Assembly (NCBI RefSeq): GCF_018070465.1
Contig: NZ_JAGPXT010000005.1
Span: forward strand, 1 to 64,000
Direction: 5' to 3'
Length of the DNA stretch: 64,000 nucleotides
From: Micromonospora sp. C95
GTDB lineage: Bacteria; Actinomycetota; Actinomycetes; Mycobacteriales; Micromonosporaceae
A program made the translations under genes and the position numbers. The notes beneath the pieces are model-generated. The model was not told the DNA's origin. It ran no database searches and saw nothing but the letters and a program-made list of their open reading frames with translations. Positions 34,091 through 44,866 of this stretch are shown one piece after another. The number at the start of each line of letters is the position of its first letter. The first letter of the stretch is position 1.

Positions 34091-34160
34091 CGATCTTGCA
34101 CTTTTCGTCGGGACATAACGGTGTCAAAGCCGCGTATGAGGGACCGAAAGTGCAAGATCG
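34091..34160. repeat. 14-bp inverted repeat flanking a gene junction
   Basis: CGATCTTGCACTTT (34091-34104) and its exact complement AAAGTGCAAGATCG (34147-34160) enclose 42 bp. The left arm follows the HD gene. The right arm lies inside the 3' end of the DUF4031 gene. It could act as a terminator for one or both convergent genes or be a dispersed repeat. Confidence 0.7.
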
Positions 34161-34438
34161 CGGAAGTCTGGGCGAGGGTGGGAGAGGTGTTTGGGGCGGC
34201 GGAGGTTGGCGGCGCGCAGGAGGCGGACGATGTCGCGGCTGGGCACGATCTGGGCGCCGAGCCAAACGGCCATCGGGAAGCGCTCGGCGGGAATGTCGTA
34301 GTGGTCCCGGTCGAAGCCCCGGCGGGGGGCACCCAGCATCTCGGCGAAGGCGTGCAGTTCGGCGAGGGCGACGTCGCTGATCAGGTGCGACCAGAGCCGG
34401 CCGCGCCCCGGCCAGGACGGCCGGTCCACGTAGATCAC
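34124..34438 (-). CDS. DUF4031 protein
   Basis: A 104-residue small cytoplasmic protein starting MIYVDRPSWPGRGRLWSHL, the usual N terminus of DUF4031 proteins, with FDRDHYDIPAERFPMAVWLGA in the middle. No enzymatic role is established. GTG 34438 is supported by TACGGT (34446-34451) seven bases away. The last twelve or so codons run across one arm of the 14-bp inverted repeat, so the C-terminal residues may be repeat-derived rather than ancestral. Confidence 0.7.
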   Translation of the reverse strand: MIYVDRPSWPGRGRLWSHLISDVALAELHAFAEMLGAPRRGFDRDHYDIPAERFPMAVWLGAQIVPSRDIVRLLRAANLRRPKHLSHPRPDFRDLALSVPHTRL

Positions 34439-34504
34439 GCAAGCCACCGTACCGGGCGTCGACCCAGGTTGATGATCACCAGTCGCGGTCGTAGCCTCGG
34501 CCGC
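34439..34504. promoter_or_regulatory. Divergent leaderless promoters of DUF4031 and FAD oxidase genes
   Basis: TACGGT on the minus strand (34446-34451) is 7 nt from GTG 34438. TAGCCT on the plus strand (34492-34497) is 7 nt from ATG 34505. Confidence 0.55.
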
Positions 34505-35905
34505 ATGGCCACCTCCCCACTCCTCGACGACCTGCGTGCCGCGCTCGGGCCGGACGCGGTGCTCACCGATCCTGACCTGCTGCGTGGGCACGAGCGGGAC
34601 GAGGCCGACCTGTGTGCGTCGGCGACACCGCTGGTGGTGACCCGGCCGCGCGGCACCGAGGAGGTCGTCGCGGTGGTCCGGGCGGCCGGGCGGCACGGCG
34701 TACCGGTGGTGCCGCAGGGTGCGCGTACCGGGTTGGCGGGCGGGGCGAACGCGGTCGACGGCGCGGTGGTGATCAGCACCACCGCGATGACCGCGATCCT
34801 GGAGATCGACCCGGTGAGCCGGATCGCGGTCGTCCAGCCGGGAGTGGTGAACGCCGCGCTCACCGCGGCGGTGGGTGAGCACGGCCTGTGGTACCCGCCC
34901 GACCCGGGCTCCTGGGAGTCGTCCACCATCGGCGGCAACGTCGCCACCAACGCGGGCGGGATGTGCTGCGTCAAGTACGGCGTGACCACCGAGTACGTGC
35001 TCGGCCTGGAGGTGGTGCTCGCCTCCGGCGAGGTGCTGCGCACCGGACGGCGGACCGCCAAGGGGGTGGCCGGTTACGACCTGACCCGGCTCTTCGTCGG
35101 CTCGGAGGGCACCCTCGGAGTGATCACCGAGGTGACCGTGGCGCTGCGGCCCGCGCCCGCGGAGTCACTGACCCTGGTGGCCGTGTTCGGCTCGACCGCG
35201 AACGCCGGCGAGGCGGTGGCCCGGATCGCCGCCCAGGGTCTCTCCCCCAGCCTGCTGGAACTGCTCGACCGCACGCACCTGGCGGCGATCGAGGCGTACC
35301 GGCCGATGGGGTTGCGCACCGACGCCGAGGCGCTGCTGCTGGCCTCGGCCGACACCGGCTCCCGGGCGGCGGCGGACCTGGCCGAGTTGGCTGCGGTCTG
35401 CGAGGCGGCCGGTGCCGAGGAGGTGTACGCGGCAAGCGACGCGGTGGAGGCCGCCGCGCTGTTGCAGGCCCGCCGGTCGGCGCACCCGGCGATGGAGAAG
35501 TACGCCGCGGACGTGTACCCCGGCGGCAGGGGTGGTCTGATCATCGACGACCTGGCGGTGCCCCGGGGAGCCCTCGCCGCGCTGCTCGACGGGGTGGCCC
35601 GGATCGCGGCGGAGTGTCGGGTGCCGATCGGCGTGGTCGGTCATGCCGGCGACGGCAACATGCACCCGAACATCGTGGTCGACCGGGCCGATCCGGCGAG
35701 CCTGGAGCGCGGCCGGCGGGCCTTCGACGAGATCATGCGGTTGGGGCTGGACCTGGGTGGCACGTGCACCGGTGAGCACGGCGTCGGCCTGCTCAAGCGG
35801 GACTGGCTGGCCCGGGAGATCGGTCCGGTGGGCGTACGGGTGCACCAGGCGATCAAGGCGGCGCTCGACCCGACCGGCCTGCTCAACCCCGGAAAGGTGC
35901 TCTGA
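34505..35905 (+). CDS. FAD-linked oxidase (GlcD/D-2-hydroxyacid dehydrogenase type)
   Basis: A 466-residue flavoprotein of the vanillyl-alcohol-oxidase superfamily. The N-terminal FAD domain (VVPQGARTGLAGGANAVDG near residue 75; SSTIGGNVATNAGGMCCVKYG near 140) is followed by a substrate/cap domain with GHAGDGNMHPN near residue 380 and GTCTGEHGVGLLKR near 420. It probably oxidises glycolate or D-lactate/D-2-hydroxyacids. It is a single gene, without GlcE/GlcF partners. ATG 34505 is apparently leaderless. Confidence 0.9.
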   Translation: MATSPLLDDLRAALGPDAVLTDPDLLRGHERDEADLCASATPLVVTRPRGTEEVVAVVRAAGRHGVPVVPQGARTGLAGGANAVDGAVVISTTAMTAILEIDPVSRIAVVQPGVVNAALTAAVGEHGLWYPPDPGSWESSTIGGNVATNAGGMCCVKYGVTTEYVLGLEVVLASGEVLRTGRRTAKGVAGYDLTRLFVGSEGTLGVITEVTVALRPAPAESLTLVAVFGSTANAGEAVARIAAQGLSPSLLELLDRTHLAAIEAYRPMGLRTDAEALLLASADTGSRAAADLAELAAVCEAAGAEEVYAASDAVEAAALLQARRSAHPAMEKYAADVYPGGRGGLIIDDLAVPRGALAALLDGVARIAAECRVPIGVVGHAGDGNMHPNIVVDRADPASLERGRRAFDEIMRLGLDLGGTCTGEHGVGLLKRDWLAREIGPVGVRVHQAIKAALDPTGLLNPGKVL

Positions 35906-35924
35906 CCACGCCGCACCGGCGCCG

Positions 35925-36452
35925 CTAGCTGACCATCTCGGCCGGCGTGTTCTGGGTGAGCAGCAGCAGGATCTCCTCGGCCACCGGCGGCCGTTCCTCC
36001 CCCGGGCAGTCCTGCGAGGTGATCAGACCGGCCGCGGTCAGCAGGGTGGAGGTGAGAGCGCCGACGCAGCTGACTCGATAGCCCCGCGCCTCGTCGGTCT
36101 CCCGGGCCAGGTCCGGCTCGGCCAGCAGTTGCTGGAGACGCTCCCGATGCTCCGCAGTCAGCTCGCCGGTCGAGGTGACCCCGTCGCCGGCACAGTCGAT
36201 GCACTCCCAGCGCCCGTCCGGCTCCACATTGAGGGTACGCAGCGGACCGTCGGGCCCGTCGTTCTGCAGCAGGCTGACCCGTCCCTTGCCGGTGGTGGCG
36301 GCCCCCGCGCCACCGGGTTGCTCGGCGGCCGGCGCACTCGCCTCCGCGGACGGTTCGGAGTTGTCGCCGAAGGGTGCACAGCCACTCGCAACGATCGCCA
36401 GCAGAGCGATGCCGGGCAGGAAGGCCAGTCGTGATCGGGAAAGCGCCATCAC
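35925..36452 (-). CDS. Putative lipoprotein
   Basis: A 175-residue exported protein with a signal peptide ending in the lipobox IVASGC (Cys near residue 25), a Ser/Ala/Gly-rich linker (about 30-55) and a small domain containing CIDCAG, SCVGAL and SQDCPG cysteines that may form disulfides. No known family is recognised. GTG 36452 has TAAGTT (36459-36464) six bases away, indicating a leaderless start; ATG 36449 is the next codon. It converges on the FAD oxidase gene. Confidence 0.7.
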   Translation of the reverse strand: MMALSRSRLAFLPGIALLAIVASGCAPFGDNSEPSAEASAPAAEQPGGAGAATTGKGRVSLLQNDGPDGPLRTLNVEPDGRWECIDCAGDGVTSTGELTAEHRERLQQLLAEPDLARETDEARGYRVSCVGALTSTLLTAAGLITSQDCPGEERPPVAEEILLLLTQNTPAEMVS

Positions 36453-36534
36453 TCGCGGAACTTACCCCACCGTAGGTAGGCAGCGTAACCCGTTGGATGG
36501 ACATCCATGCCCGACGATCTCCAGAGTGGAGCGG

Positions 36535-38358
36535 TCAGCGGGTCAGATCCGCCGCGCCGTCGTCGGCCCCCCGATCCGCAGGGTAACCGCGCACGTCCGG
36601 AGCGCCGAGCCGGGCGGCATCCGCGGTGGCGTCGTCCGGCATCAGCTGGGACTGTCGCTCGGCCTCCACCCGGGCCCGGTAGTGGGTCACCTCCCGCGCC
36701 CGGCGGGCCGCGTCCCAGCCCAGCACCGCACCCATCAGCTCGGCCGCGTGCTCGGCCGACTCCAGGCCCCGGTGTGCGGTCTCGATCGAGATCCGGGTAC
36801 GCCTGGTCAGCACGTCCTCCAGGTGCAACGCCCCCTCGGCGCGCGCCGCGTACGTCACCTCGGCGGCGAGGTACTCCGGCGCACCGGCCAGCGGGGAGGC
36901 CAGCAACGGATCGGCGTCGACCAGGGCGAGCAGGTCGAGGGTGAGGCTGCCGTAGCGTTCCAGCAGGTGCTCCACCACACCCACCGGCAACCCGTGGCGG
37001 CGGGCCAGATCCGCCCGGTCCCGCCACATGGCCGCATACCCGTCCGCGCCGAGCAGCGGCAGGTCGGCGGTACGCGAGACCCGGGTACCGCCGAGTCGAC
37101 GCACCGCCCGGTCGACCACGTCGGCGGCCATCACCCGGTACGTCGTGTACTTGCCGCCGGCCACCAGCAGCAGCCCGAGCATCGGCTCGATGACGGCGTG
37201 CTCGCGGGAGAGCTTCGAGGTGGAGTCCGCCTCGCCGGCCAGCAGCGGACGCAGCCCGGCGTAGACACCTTCGATGTCGGCGGTGGTCAACGGGCGGTCC
37301 AGCACCGTGTTGACCTGCCGGAGCAGGTAGTCGATGTCGCTGGCTGAGGCCGCCGGGTGAGAGCGGTCCAGCCGCCAGTCGGTGTCCGTGGTGCCGATGA
37401 TCCAGTGCCCACCCCACGGGATGACGAACAGGACACTTGTGGCCGTACGCAGGATCAGCCCGGTCTCGCCGGTGATCGCCGAGCGGGGCACCACCAGGTG
37501 TACGCCCTTGGACGCCCGTACCCGGACACCCGGCCGTAGCCCGACGTCGTTGAGCATCCGGGACATGTCGTCGGTCCAGACACCGGTGGCGGCGATGACC
37601 GTGCGGGCGCGTACCTCGAACTCGGCCTCGGGTGCGCCCGGGGGTGCCTCCAGGTCGCGAACCCGGACCCCGGTGACCTCCCGGGCCTGTCGGATCAGGC
37701 CGACCGCCCGGGCGCTGCTGACCACGGTCACGCCCAGGCTGGCGGCGGTGCGGGCCAGGGTGATCACCAGGCGGGCGTCGTCGACCTGCCCGTCGTGGTA
37801 GCGGATCGCGCCGGCCAGTCCGTCGGAGCGCAGGCTCGGGAAGACGCGGCGGGCACCCTCCCGGCTCAGGTGCCGGTGCAGCGGCATGCCCCGGCCGCCG
37901 CCGAAAAGGCCGGCGAAGGCGTCGTACGCGGCCACCCCGGCACCGTAGTAGGCCCGCCGCAGCAGTCGGGCGGGCAGGTCGCGGGCGCCCTGACCGGCGG
38001 GCAGCGGAACCAGGAACGGCACCGGCCGCACCAGGTGCGGTGCCAGCCGGGTGGCGAGCAACCCGCGCTCGGTCAGCGCCTCGTGCACCAGGCCGAACTC
38101 CAACTGCTCCAGGTAGCGCAGGCCGCCGTGGATCAGTTTGCTGGACCGACTGGAGGTGCCGGCGGCGAAGTCGCGGGCCTCGATCAGGGCCACCTTGAGG
38201 CCCCGGGAAGCGGCGTCGACAGCCGCGCCGGCACCGGTCACCCCGCCCCCGATCACCAGCACGTCGAACCGCTCGGCGCGCAACCGACGCAGGTCGGCGG
38301 CGCGGCGAGCGGGCGAGAGCTGCCCGGCAACGGACCGCTGAACGTTCGGATCACGCAC
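36535..38358 (-). CDS. glpD: Aerobic glycerol-3-phosphate dehydrogenase
   Basis: A 607-residue FAD-dependent enzyme that oxidises sn-glycerol-3-phosphate to dihydroxyacetone phosphate and passes electrons to quinones. The FAD Rossmann motif is VIGGGVTGAGAAVDAASRG near residue 36, followed by SSRSSKLIHGGLRYLEQ near 70 and the C-terminal GlpD cap domain (about 405-540) ending in a variable acidic tail. It acts at the inner face of the membrane. GTG 38358 follows TAACGT (38365-38370) by six bases. No glpK or glpF gene is adjacent. Confidence 0.93.
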   Translation of the reverse strand: MRDPNVQRSVAGQLSPARRAADLRRLRAERFDVLVIGGGVTGAGAAVDAASRGLKVALIEARDFAAGTSSRSSKLIHGGLRYLEQLEFGLVHEALTERGLLATRLAPHLVRPVPFLVPLPAGQGARDLPARLLRRAYYGAGVAAYDAFAGLFGGGRGMPLHRHLSREGARRVFPSLRSDGLAGAIRYHDGQVDDARLVITLARTAASLGVTVVSSARAVGLIRQAREVTGVRVRDLEAPPGAPEAEFEVRARTVIAATGVWTDDMSRMLNDVGLRPGVRVRASKGVHLVVPRSAITGETGLILRTATSVLFVIPWGGHWIIGTTDTDWRLDRSHPAASASDIDYLLRQVNTVLDRPLTTADIEGVYAGLRPLLAGEADSTSKLSREHAVIEPMLGLLLVAGGKYTTYRVMAADVVDRAVRRLGGTRVSRTADLPLLGADGYAAMWRDRADLARRHGLPVGVVEHLLERYGSLTLDLLALVDADPLLASPLAGAPEYLAAEVTYAARAEGALHLEDVLTRRTRISIETAHRGLESAEHAAELMGAVLGWDAARRAREVTHYRARVEAERQSQLMPDDATADAARLGAPDVRGYPADRGADDGAADLTR

Positions 38359-38472
38359 CCGTCCACGTTAACCGTCCCGGTCCGCCACCGACACGTGCCG
38401 GCCCGGGCACCCCGATCAGTCGCCCGACAGATCCGTCCCGACGGCTGGCTGGCTGCGTCGTACTGTGTGCGG
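38359..38472. promoter_or_regulatory. Divergent leaderless promoters of glpD and membrane subtilase
   Basis: TAACGT on the minus strand (38365-38370) is 6 nt from GTG 38358. TACTGT on the plus strand (38461-38466) is 6 nt from ATG 38473. Confidence 0.55.
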
Positions 38473-40983
38473 ATGCGGGCGGAACCCACCACACCCGGCT
38501 CGACCGGTAGCCCCTGGGCGATCGTCGCGGCGGTCTTCGCCGGCTGCTGGACGGTCATGGTCACGGTCCTGGCGCAGACCGGCGGCTGGACCGTCGACCA
38601 GGTGGTGCTGATCGGCGGCCTGGACCGGCTGGTGCCGCTCTGGCCGGTGGTCTGCCTGCTCACCGTGCTGCTGATCGCCACTGCGACGCTGCCGTTGGCC
38701 CTCGTTCCCCGCTCGGCGGTGGTCCGCGTCACCGGCCGGGTCTGGGTTGCCGGCGCGCTCGTGCTCGGCCTGCTCGGGCTGCTGCGGACGATCCCCCCGG
38801 TGCACCACGAGGCGTACCTCGCCGCGCTGGCTCTCGTGGCCATGCTGCTGGCGGTGGTGACGACCCGGCTGCCGTTCGGCGGTCCGGGGAACGGGACCGG
38901 GCCGGACCCGACGGCGGTCGGACGACCGGCCCGACTCGCCGCGCGCCCGTCGGTGGCGGCCCTGCTCGCGGTGACCGCCGGGCTCGCCCTGCTGCTGCCC
39001 TGGGTCTGGTGGGGCGCGCTCGGCGGGCTGTTGGAGACCATCCTCGCCGGGCTGGCCGCAGCGGCCGTCGGCGTGCTGGCCGCGACGCTGCTCGACGCTC
39101 GGTTCTGGGGCCGTTTCGAGGCCGGCGAAACACCTCGGCCGGCCCGGCTGGTGCTGCTGGGTGGGCTCGTGGCCGGGGTGGTGCTGCTGCTGGTGGGTGC
39201 CGGCACCGGCCACTCCGGCGCGCAGCTGCCGCTGCTGGTGACGCTGCCGCCGGCCGGCTTCGCGCTGGCCGCGCTGCGGGCCATGAGCTGCCGGCCGGTC
39301 GCCGGACGCGGCGTCGCCCACCCCGGTACCGGGCACGACGTGCCGGATCAGCTGGCAACCGCCGTCGTGGCCCGCCGTCCGGCCGGGGTGACCGGCCGGG
39401 CACCGGCTGCCTGGCTGGTCGGGCTCGGCGTGTTCGGCCCGCTGGCGTTCACCGATCCGGAGGAGGTCAGCCTGCTGCTGGTCGGCACCCGCGACGTACC
39501 CTTCTGGGTCGCCGTCGCGGCCGGGGCCGGACTCGCCGTCGCACTGGTGCTGGCGGCGGGATACGGCCTGCTGCTGGCGCGATGCGCGGCCAAACCGCCG
39601 AGCCGGGCGCTGGCCGGGGCCAGCGTGCTCACGCTGCTGGTCACGGTCGGTTTGGTCGGCGCGACCGCTGGCCAGCCGGGACTGCACGGGGAGCGGCTGT
39701 TCGTACTGCTGCGGGAACAGGCGGACCTGAGCGGTGTGAGCGGCGGGCCAGGTCGGGCCGGCCGGGACGCGCGCGCCGGGGAGGTCTACCGGCGGCTTGT
39801 CGACACCGCCGACCGAACCCAGGCCGACCTGCGCCGGGACCTGCGCCGGGCCCACTTGCCGCACACCCCCTACTACCTGGTCAACGCGATCGAGGTAGCT
39901 GGCGGCCCAGCGGTACGGGCCTGGCTGTCCCGCCGGCCCGAGGTGGCCCGGGTACTGGTCAGCCAACGCCTTCGTCCGTTGCCGGCGCCCGCCGACACCG
40001 CCACCGGCAGCGCCCCGGCCCCGTCCGGCCCGCCGTGGCACATCACCATGATCGGCGCGGATCGGGTCTGGTCCGAACTCGGCGTCACCGGCGCGGGGGT
40101 GACCGTGGGCAGCTCCGACTCGGGGGTGGACGGACGGCACCCGGCCCTGGCCCCGGGCTTCCGAGGCGGCGACGACTCGTGGTTCGACCCGTGGAACGAC
40201 ACCGGGCCACCGACCGACCGCAACGGACACGGCACCCACACGATGGGCAGCGCCGTCGGGCGGGACGGCATCGGCGTGGCCCCCGGCGCCCAGTGGGTCG
40301 GCTGCGTCAACCTCGACCGCAATCTGGGGAATCCCGCCGGCTACCTCGACTGCCTCCAGTTCATGTTGGCGCCGTTCCCGCCGGGCGGTGACCCGTTCCG
40401 GCAGGGGCGGCCCGCCCGGGCACCGGAGATCCTGACCAACTCGTGGGGCTGCCCACCGATCGAGGGCTGCGATCCTCGGGCGCTACAGCCGGCCACAGCA
40501 GCGCTGGAGGCGGCCGGGATTCTCGTCGTCGCGGCGGCCGGCAACACCGGCCCGTTCTGCCGCTCGGTGCAGGATCCTCCCGCACCGTACGCGGACGTGC
40601 TCACCGTCGGCGCGGTGGACGACCGGCGGCGGGTCACCGCCTTCTCCTCCCGTGGCCCGACGGTCACCGGGACGACGAAACCGGATCTGATGGCGCCAGG
40701 GGCGGAGGTCATCTCCGCGATGCCCGGCGGCGGGTACGCCGTGCTCGACGGCACCTCGATGGCCACCCCGCAGGTGGCGGGGGTGGTCGCGTTGATGTGG
40801 TCGGTCAACCCGGAACTCGTCGGCGATCTGGATCGGACGCGGCGGATCCTGCGCGAGACGGCCGAACCGATCGGGACCAGCGACTCGGCCGGGGGCCAGA
40901 CCGACGAGTGCGGCGGTCCGGCGAATCTCGTCGGCGCCGGCCTGGTCGATGCGTACGCGGCCGTCTCGGCGGCTCGTGGTTGA
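38473..40983 (+). CDS. S8 subtilase with N-terminal polytopic membrane domain
   Basis: An 836-residue protein. Residues 1-415 form a hydrophobic region with about nine or ten predicted helices. Residues 420-520 resemble the propeptide of the secreted subtilase at 9919-14295 (ARAGEVYRRLVDTADRTQ, PHTPYYLVNAIEV, RRPEVARVLVS). Residues 530-836 are an S8 catalytic domain with Asp549 in SSDSGVD, His586 in NGHGTHTMGS and Ser762 in DGTSMATPQVAG, so activity is expected. The catalytic part would be held at the outer membrane face if the last helix exits. ATG 38473 looks leaderless. This domain order is unusual for subtilases, which normally have only a signal peptide. Confidence 0.88.
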   Translation: MRAEPTTPGSTGSPWAIVAAVFAGCWTVMVTVLAQTGGWTVDQVVLIGGLDRLVPLWPVVCLLTVLLIATATLPLALVPRSAVVRVTGRVWVAGALVLGLLGLLRTIPPVHHEAYLAALALVAMLLAVVTTRLPFGGPGNGTGPDPTAVGRPARLAARPSVAALLAVTAGLALLLPWVWWGALGGLLETILAGLAAAAVGVLAATLLDARFWGRFEAGETPRPARLVLLGGLVAGVVLLLVGAGTGHSGAQLPLLVTLPPAGFALAALRAMSCRPVAGRGVAHPGTGHDVPDQLATAVVARRPAGVTGRAPAAWLVGLGVFGPLAFTDPEEVSLLLVGTRDVPFWVAVAAGAGLAVALVLAAGYGLLLARCAAKPPSRALAGASVLTLLVTVGLVGATAGQPGLHGERLFVLLREQADLSGVSGGPGRAGRDARAGEVYRRLVDTADRTQADLRRDLRRAHLPHTPYYLVNAIEVAGGPAVRAWLSRRPEVARVLVSQRLRPLPAPADTATGSAPAPSGPPWHITMIGADRVWSELGVTGAGVTVGSSDSGVDGRHPALAPGFRGGDDSWFDPWNDTGPPTDRNGHGTHTMGSAVGRDGIGVAPGAQWVGCVNLDRNLGNPAGYLDCLQFMLAPFPPGGDPFRQGRPARAPEILTNSWGCPPIEGCDPRALQPATAALEAAGILVVAAAGNTGPFCRSVQDPPAPYADVLTVGAVDDRRRVTAFSSRGPTVTGTTKPDLMAPGAEVISAMPGGGYAVLDGTSMATPQVAGVVALMWSVNPELVGDLDRTRRILRETAEPIGTSDSAGGQTDECGGPANLVGAGLVDAYAAVSAARG

Positions 40984-41068
40984 TCGGCCACGACCGATCG
41001 CACCCAACGCGAGCAGTACTCGCCCAAGGGTTATCCGACCCGCTCCGGACCTGCTATCTTGCGGCTTC

Positions 41069-41266
41069 ATGCACGGTCATTCGTCCGGGTCGGCGGCTCC
41101 CCTCCCGCCGTCGTCGGCAGCCCGCTGGCGGGGCATGGCCCTGCTGATCCTGCTGGGGGTACCGGCTCTCGTCGTGGCGCTGTGCTGCGGGGTGGTCCAC
41201 GTGGTGACCAGGTCCGCCACCGACGACCCGTTCGGCCAGCGCGGTGGCGTCACCGGCCCACCCTGA
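41069..41266 (+). CDS. Small membrane protein (65 aa)
   Basis: A 65-residue ORF with a His/Ser-rich N terminus (MHGHSSGSAAPLPPSS), one transmembrane helix at about residues 22-46 (MALLILLGVPALVVALCCGVV, listed here only by its hydrophobic core) and a short polar C terminus. ATG 41069 is 8 nt downstream of TATCTT (41055-41060), so it is probably leaderless. No family or function is recognised. It follows the membrane subtilase on the same strand, 85 bp away. Confidence 0.55.
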   Translation: MHGHSSGSAAPLPPSSAARWRGMALLILLGVPALVVALCCGVVHVVTRSATDDPFGQRGGVTGPP

Positions 41267-41413
41267 CCCGGGGTCGCCTGCGCGGCGCGACGGCCATTCA
41301 TGTTTGATGGGCCGAACCGGCCAAAAAGGGCAGAAGGTAAGATAGATCCCGATAACGCCATTCGCCCGTCGCGGCGCCCGACGCGCCCTACCGTTTCGGT
41401 AGAGGAGGCAGCG

Positions 41414-41656
41414 ATGAGCATGGACGACGACGAGGCCCGGGAAGCCCCACCGGCCACCTGGGCCACGGTCCACGGACTCCCCGGCCAACTGCCGATCGAC
41501 CGGCTCGACTACGGCGACGCCGAGCAACTGGCCGAGATGACCGGGGTGGACGAGCCACCCGAGGAGCCCCTCATCCTGGTGGACGAGCCGGTTCAGCACC
41601 GCCCGCCGTACGACCGGGCGCGGAAGCGACGAAACCAGCGGCCGCTGCCGACGTAG
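41414..41656 (+). CDS. Small acidic hypothetical protein (80 aa)
   Basis: An 80-residue soluble, strongly acidic protein (MSMDDDEAREAPPATWATV; EEPLILVDEP) with a basic C-terminal tail (RARKRRNQRPLPT). ATG 41414 has GAGGAGG about seven bases upstream. The 147 bp before it are relatively A-rich around 41320-41350 but show no clear -35/-10 pair. No family is recognised. It is convergent with groEL and separated from it by a terminator. Confidence 0.55.
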   Translation: MSMDDDEAREAPPATWATVHGLPGQLPIDRLDYGDAEQLAEMTGVDEPPEEPLILVDEPVQHRPPYDRARKRRNQRPLPT

Positions 41657-41701
41657 CGCCCGGGCGACCGCGCCGACCAGGGCCAGTGGCCATCGACACA
41701 G

Positions 41702-41739
41702 CGGAAGGGGCGGACCGCTGACGCGGCCCGCCCCTTCCG
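41702..41739. terminator. Bidirectional terminator between acidic protein gene and groEL
   Basis: Perfect 12-bp arms CGGAAGGGGCGG (41702-41713) and CCGCCCCTTCCG (41728-41739) enclose a 14-nt loop that can pair further (CCGC/GCGG). It lies 15 bp before the groEL stop, in convergent genes. Confidence 0.8.
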
Positions 41740-41754
41740 GCGTTGGAGCTGGAC

Positions 41755-43638
<1,884 letters not shown>

Positions 43639-43652
43639 CACGACGGCCCGGG

Positions 43653-44738
43653 TCAGCCGAGTTCGGCCGCCAGTTGGCTGGCGTTCACCGGGCCCTCGTG
43701 CGCCCGCTGCTCGGCGTAGGTGACCACGAGCCCGACCAGCTGCGCGAGGTACGCCGGCAGCGCCACCACCGCGACCACCGCGATGGTCAGCACCACACCC
43801 ACCGTCGTACCCGGCGAGTCCAGCGGAGTGGCACCGAACGGCAGGATCGCCAGCGACTCGATCAGGCTGGCGATCACCGAGACACCGATCACGGCGGCGC
43901 CAACCAGTGCCACCCGACCGAGCAGCAGCCCCAGCCGGTCACGCAGCATCCGATGCGACCGGCTGAGCGGATCGTGCCGCTCGAACAGGTAGACCGGGCC
44001 GGCCATGGCCAGCGCGAACGCCGCGTACACGCCGGGCAGGAAGCACAGGCAGAACCCGAAGGTGACGATCAGGGTGATGAGCAGTGTCCAGCCCCACAGG
44101 CCGAGCGCCCGACGCATCCCGTAACGCAGGGCGGCGCCGACGCCGACCGGCTCGCCGGCCGCCTGTCGGGCGATCACCCAGGTGCCGGCGGCCCAGCCGA
44201 CCGACTGCACCAGGCCGAGCAGCAGGCTGCCGCCGACCAGCACGAACAGGAGTGTCGCGAGATCCGTCCAGAAGTTGGCCGGCAGCGCGGTGGAGTCGCC
44301 GGCGAGTTGGGCGTCCCAGCGGGCCGAGGGGTCCACGGCCAGCGCGAGCACCGACAGCACCGTGGCCGGCAGCACCTGGGTGAGCACGAGAATCGGCAGC
44401 AGTGGTCGCCAGCCCCGACGGGCGGCGCCCACACAGCGCGCGAACCAGCCACCCAGCCCGACCCCGGGCGGGGTGACCAGGGCGTCAGCGGGGTCGAGAC
44501 CGTAGCCTGCGGGGTGGTACCAGCCGTAGTTCGGCTGCCCTGGATATGGCGGCTGGCCGGGATACGGCGTCATGCCGACGTGAGGCGGCGGCGCGGGATG
44601 GCCCGGCTGCCCGCCGTACGGCGGCGGACCGTAACCGGGCGGCGGACCGTAACCGGGCGGCGGACCGGGCGGCCCGGGCGGTTGCGGTTGGTCCCCAGGC
44701 GAGGAGGACGGACCGGTCGGGGGCGGCTGGTCGGACAT
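43653..44738 (-). CDS. Polytopic membrane protein with Pro/Gly/Tyr-rich N terminus
   Basis: A 361-residue protein. The first 90 residues are a low-complexity cytoplasmic tail (PPGYGPPPGYGPPPYGGQP). Residues 105-345 contain about six transmembrane helices, with the conserved-looking RHDPLSRSHRMLRDR loop near residue 250. It resembles actinobacterial proteins with a glycerophosphodiester phosphodiesterase-type membrane domain, but carries no catalytic phosphodiesterase domain. Function is unknown. Its stop lies just upstream of the groEL promoter, so readthrough is possible. Confidence 0.72.
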   Translation of the reverse strand: MSDQPPPTGPSSSPGDQPQPPGPPGPPPGYGPPPGYGPPPYGGQPGHPAPPPHVGMTPYPGQPPYPGQPNYGWYHPAGYGLDPADALVTPPGVGLGGWFARCVGAARRGWRPLLPILVLTQVLPATVLSVLALAVDPSARWDAQLAGDSTALPANFWTDLATLLFVLVGGSLLLGLVQSVGWAAGTWVIARQAAGEPVGVGAALRYGMRRALGLWGWTLLITLIVTFGFCLCFLPGVYAAFALAMAGPVYLFERHDPLSRSHRMLRDRLGLLLGRVALVGAAVIGVSVIASLIESLAILPFGATPLDSPGTTVGVVLTIAVVAVVALPAYLAQLVGLVVTYAEQRAHEGPVNASQLAAELG

Positions 44739-44866
44739 GGGATCTCCTCAGCAACGGCTGGTTCGGCCCATGATCTTCCCTTGTGGGGCACCGGCACCGC
44801 AGCCCCCTCCGGCGATGGTCACGCCACCCCGACGACGATCGGTCGCCTGGGGTGGGTCGTCCGCGC

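Noticed and set aside
41300..41413. Promoter of the small acidic protein (TTGATG and TAAGAT)
   Set aside because: The two boxes are 28 bp apart, too far for a sigma-70-type promoter.
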